From NCBI GenBank assembly GCA_022661535.1, contig JAKULF010000004.1:3658001-3722000 (forward strand): 64,000 nt of DNA, given 5' to 3'. Origin of the DNA: Eutypa lata (lineage: Eukaryota; Ascomycota; Sordariomycetes; Xylariales; Diatrypaceae). Every line of letters starts with the position of its first letter. The stretch's first letter is position 1. Below are positions 60,101-64,000 of the stretch, one piece after another. A program made the position numbers and the translations under genes. The notes under the pieces were generated by a model. It was not told where the DNA came from. It saw only the letters and a list, made by a program, of their open reading frames with translations, and did not search any database.

Positions 60101-63100
60101 TCTTTATATTTTAAAGTTTTTTTTTCGATATATATAAATTAAAGAATTTCGTTAATTATAATTTAACTTTTTAAATCGAAAAGATAAAGTTTATATAATT
60201 ATATTTAATATTATTCATTATTAATAAAATTAATTTATATTTTTTTATAATTAAAAAAAGTAAAAACTTTTTTTTATATAAATCGAAAAAGAAAATTCGT
60301 TATTATAAATATAAATGTCGTATTTAATTTTAATTTTAAATATATTAATAAATTTAAAAATATTAAATATAAAAAAAGTTTAATTAAAGTTTTTTATATA
60401 TTTTTAAATACATTTTAAAATATATTTTAAAATAACTTTTTAAAAAGTAAAAGCATTAATTATATTTTCGAAAAAATTAAATTTAATTAATAATTAAAAA
60501 ATAAATTTCGAAAAATCGTTAATATAAAAGTAATTATTTCTTTCGCTTTATAATTAATTATAAATTCGAAAATATTATTAATAATTATTATAAAATTAAA
60601 ACTTTGCGAAAGTTCGTTATTATTTATAACGAAAAGATTTATTTAATTAAATATAAATATATAATTTAAATTTAATAAAAGTCGTAATATTTTTTAACGA
60701 TAACTTTACGTTTAATAATAAATGTTTTACGATAAATTTAAATGAAAACTTTAAAGTTTTAATATAAAATAATTTTCGTTATTATTTTAAAATAATTAAT
60801 AAAGAATTTATATTTATTTAAATATTTATTTTTAATTAAAAAATTAAAATTAAAATTTTTTATAATTTATACGTAAACGTTTAAAATGTTTACTTTAATT
60901 TAATTTAAAATCGTTTCGAAAATATATAAAAAAAAGATTCTTTTTAAAAATCGTTATTATTAACGTTTTTAATTCGAATTTTAAAATTTTATAATAAAAT
61001 TAAAAACGTAATAAAATTTCGTATTTAAAAAAAATTAACGAAAATATTAAAATAATCGATATTTAAGTATATTACCGTTGTACGATTTATATTATTAAAA
61101 TAAACGAAAAATATATAATATATATATATATATAAATCGCATTTATTAAAAATAATTAAATATATTATTAATTATAAAAACTTTATTATTTTTAATTTAA
61201 TATTATAAAATTAAAATTAACGAAAAATTCGAAACGTTTATAAAAATCGATTTATTTTAATAATATTAAAATTAATAATTTATTTATCGTTAATATTAAT
61301 ATTTAATTATTAATTATTTTTTATATTTAAAATTTACGTATTTAAAGTTTTATTTTTATTTTTATAAATATTTTTTAAAAATTAAATTTTATCGAATAAT
61401 TTAATTAATTAATTACGATTTATTTATTTGGAAAAAAAAATTAATTCGTTAACGAATAAACAATTTTATATTAATTTATAAAAACATTATTAAAAAACTT
61501 ATATAACGAAATATTTAAAACTTTTTTTTAAATAATTTAAAATCGTTTTTAAATTAATACTTTTATCGTTTTTATTAATAAATTTATTATATTAATTTAA
61601 TTATAATTATTTAAGCATTAATCGTTATTTTTAATTTTTTCCTTTAATTAATTATTATTTTTAATATTTTTATAATTTATAATTTTATTTATTTTAAATC
61701 GTTAAAAAATTAATAAAATAATAAGATTTAATATTAATAAATAAAACGAATAAAGAAATAACGATATTAATAATTTACGTAAATTATTAAACTTTATTAA
61801 AATAAATTTATCGCTTTTTAAAAAAATTAATAACGTTAATTCGTTATTTAAAAATAACGATTAAATTAAATTAAATTTTTATATTTTTATATTAATTTAT
61901 CGTTAAAATTTAACGATTATATTATAATCGAAACGAATATTTATTAATATAATATTAATTTATTTATAAATTTAATTAAAAATTATATTATTAATTTTAT
62001 TTATAAAATTATTATTTTATATAATTTTTCGTAATTATTACGAAACGACGTTTAATTTTATTAAATTTTAAAAATTAATTTTATTATAAAATTTATATTT
62101 TTAAAAAACTTAAATTTATTTATAATAAAAATTATAAAATAATTTAAAATTAATAAAAACGATACTTTTCGTTTTTTATTTAATAATTAATATATATTAA
62201 ATTACGTTTATATTAATATTTTTATTCGTATATAAATAATTGAATATATTTATTATTATTAAATAATTAATTTAATTTTAATTTTATAATAAATGTTATA
62301 TATATATAATTTTATTTATCCGTAATTATATTAATTTATTTTAAAATTAAAAATAAATATACGTTTAAATAATTATTTTTAATATATTTAAAATAAAATT
62401 TAATTTTATTAAAACGTTATTTTAATTTAATTTAAATTTTTAATTTTTATTTTTAATTTAAAAAAAAACAATATTAATTTATTAATATTTAATTTTTAAA
62501 TAAATAATTAAATATAAACTTAAACCGTTTATAATTACTTATATTTATAATTTATTAAAAACAAAAAGCCGGTTTTTTTACGATTAATTTTATTTAAAAT
62601 ATTTACGTAAGTTTTTAAAATCGAAACGATTATTATTAAAATAATAATTACTGTTAAAATAATAACCGTTTAAATAATACATATTGTTAAAATAACTTTC
62701 GTAATAATTACGAATATAATAATTTTCGTAATAATTTTCGTAAATATTAAAATTTAATACGTAATCGTAATCGATTTTAAAATCGTTATCGAAATAACTT
62801 TAATAAAAAACGTTCTTTTTTTAAAAACGCCGTTGTTATTAAAATTAATAAATTCGTTTAAATTAAAACGTATAAATTTAAACGTTATATTTATAAATTA
62901 AATATTTTATAATAATAAATAATTTAAAACGTAAACTTATAAAAAGTTAATTAATTTAAAATGATTATTTTTATTAAAACATTTTAATAAAAAAATGTTT
63001 ATTATAATAATAAATTCGTAAATAATAAAAATATTCTTATTTATGTTTTTTTTAATAAAATTTCGTTATTAACGTTTAAAACGTTATGAATTAAAAAAAC

Positions 63101-64000
63101 ATATTAAAAATATAATTAAATTTTTTTATTTTATAATGTTTATATAAAATACGTATATTTTAATTTTTATATTAATATATTATATTTAATTAAATCGTTT
63201 TTAATAAATATTTAAAATAATAATATATTTACGTTAAAAAATATATAAAAAATTTCGGTATTTAAAAGAAACGCTTTTTTACGATTATTAATAAATTAAT
63301 TTTCGAAAATAAAATTTTTTATATTGCATAAATTATAATAATAAATTTTAAAATATAATTAAATTAATTATTTAAATTAAAATATATTAATATCGATTTT
63401 TTTAATAAAATAATAAATAAAATTTAATTATATTAAAAAAATTTAAAAACGTAATAAATTAAAATAATATTATTTATAATTATAAATATTAATAATTTTA
63501 TTTATTTATTAAAAAAAGTACGTTAAAATATAAATATTTTAATATAAATCGAAAACGAAAAAATTAAATTATTTTTATTCGTAAAAGTTTAAATTTACGA
63601 TAAGTTAAAATTAAAGTTATTATTAAAAAAAATATAATTAAATATATGTAAAATATTTATTAATTATTTTATTAAATAAATAAAATTAATATTTTATAAA
63701 AAAGTATTTATTTTTTTAACGTTTTTCGTAAATTGGTTTATATTTAACGTTATATAATGTTTAAAGTTAATACGATTATATTATTATAAATAACGATAAT
63801 TATTTTTATTAAGTATTTCGAATTTTAAAAGTTTAATAAATATAAAAACGAAAAAATATATATATTTATATTTTTATATTTAAATGTTTTATATTTTATA
63901 ATAAACGTTAAAATTTTAAAAATAATATTAATAACGAATTATTTAAATATATTTATATAAATTTAACGAAATTATAAATTTAATTAAATCGTAAATATAA
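54120..64000. mobile_element. AT-rich isochore: RIP-mutated repeat DNA (block B, runs off window)
   Basis: Same composition and the same loss of CpA/TpG as block A, with no open frame. An AAATTAA-type low-complexity run lies near 57133-57180 and lysine-codon-rich stretches near 56990-57200. Element type cannot be read. The block continues past the window end. Confidence 0.9.

Overview
The window looks like nuclear DNA of a filamentous ascomycete (Pezizomycotina), probably a Sordariomycete. The genes carry many short GT-AG introns (about 55-200 bp) with CTAAC-type branch points. The intergenic DNA is full of TACCTA/AGGTA-type runs. The gene set (ATG3, AzgA-type purine permease, ELP6, RPL37, RPL32, GDT1, fungal MFS and APC transporters) is fungal. 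Species cannot be named from the sequence alone. All exon coordinates were worked out by hand from splice signals, reading frame and protein family fit; none was checked against RNA.

Region 1 (1 to about 28,980) is an ordinary gene-rich euchromatic segment. In order: GDT1 Ca/Mn transporter (+), L-rhamnose mutarotase (+), mitochondrial-type thioredoxin-like protein (-), a long-loop MFS transporter (-), ELP6 Elongator subunit (+), RPL37 (-), ATG3 (+), AzgA-like purine permease (-), a ten-exon sugar transporter (-), RPL32 (+) and a Kre9/Knh1-type single-pass wall/membrane protein (-). These are mostly unrelated housekeeping and transport genes, not a metabolic cluster.

Region 2 (about 28,980-46,925) and region 4 (about 54,120 to the window end) are extreme AT blocks, by eye only about 10-15 % G+C. 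CpA and TpG are almost gone while CpG survives, which is the signature of repeat-induced point mutation (RIP). No gene remains open. Traces of transposons do remain: a 215-bp direct repeat whose copies differ only by transitions, a probable ghost of a Gag zinc knuckle on the minus strand, and other diverged repeated segments.

Region 3 (about 46,926-54,119) is an island of normal composition between the two AT blocks. It holds an amino-acid/GABA-type permease with one splice junction that has no acceptable donor. It also holds a previously unmarked four-exon gene for a predicted 84-residue secreted protein with eight cysteines, including a 3-nt microexon. A small secreted cysteine-rich protein between RIP-mutated isochores is the classic setting of fungal effector genes and is the most interesting item here.
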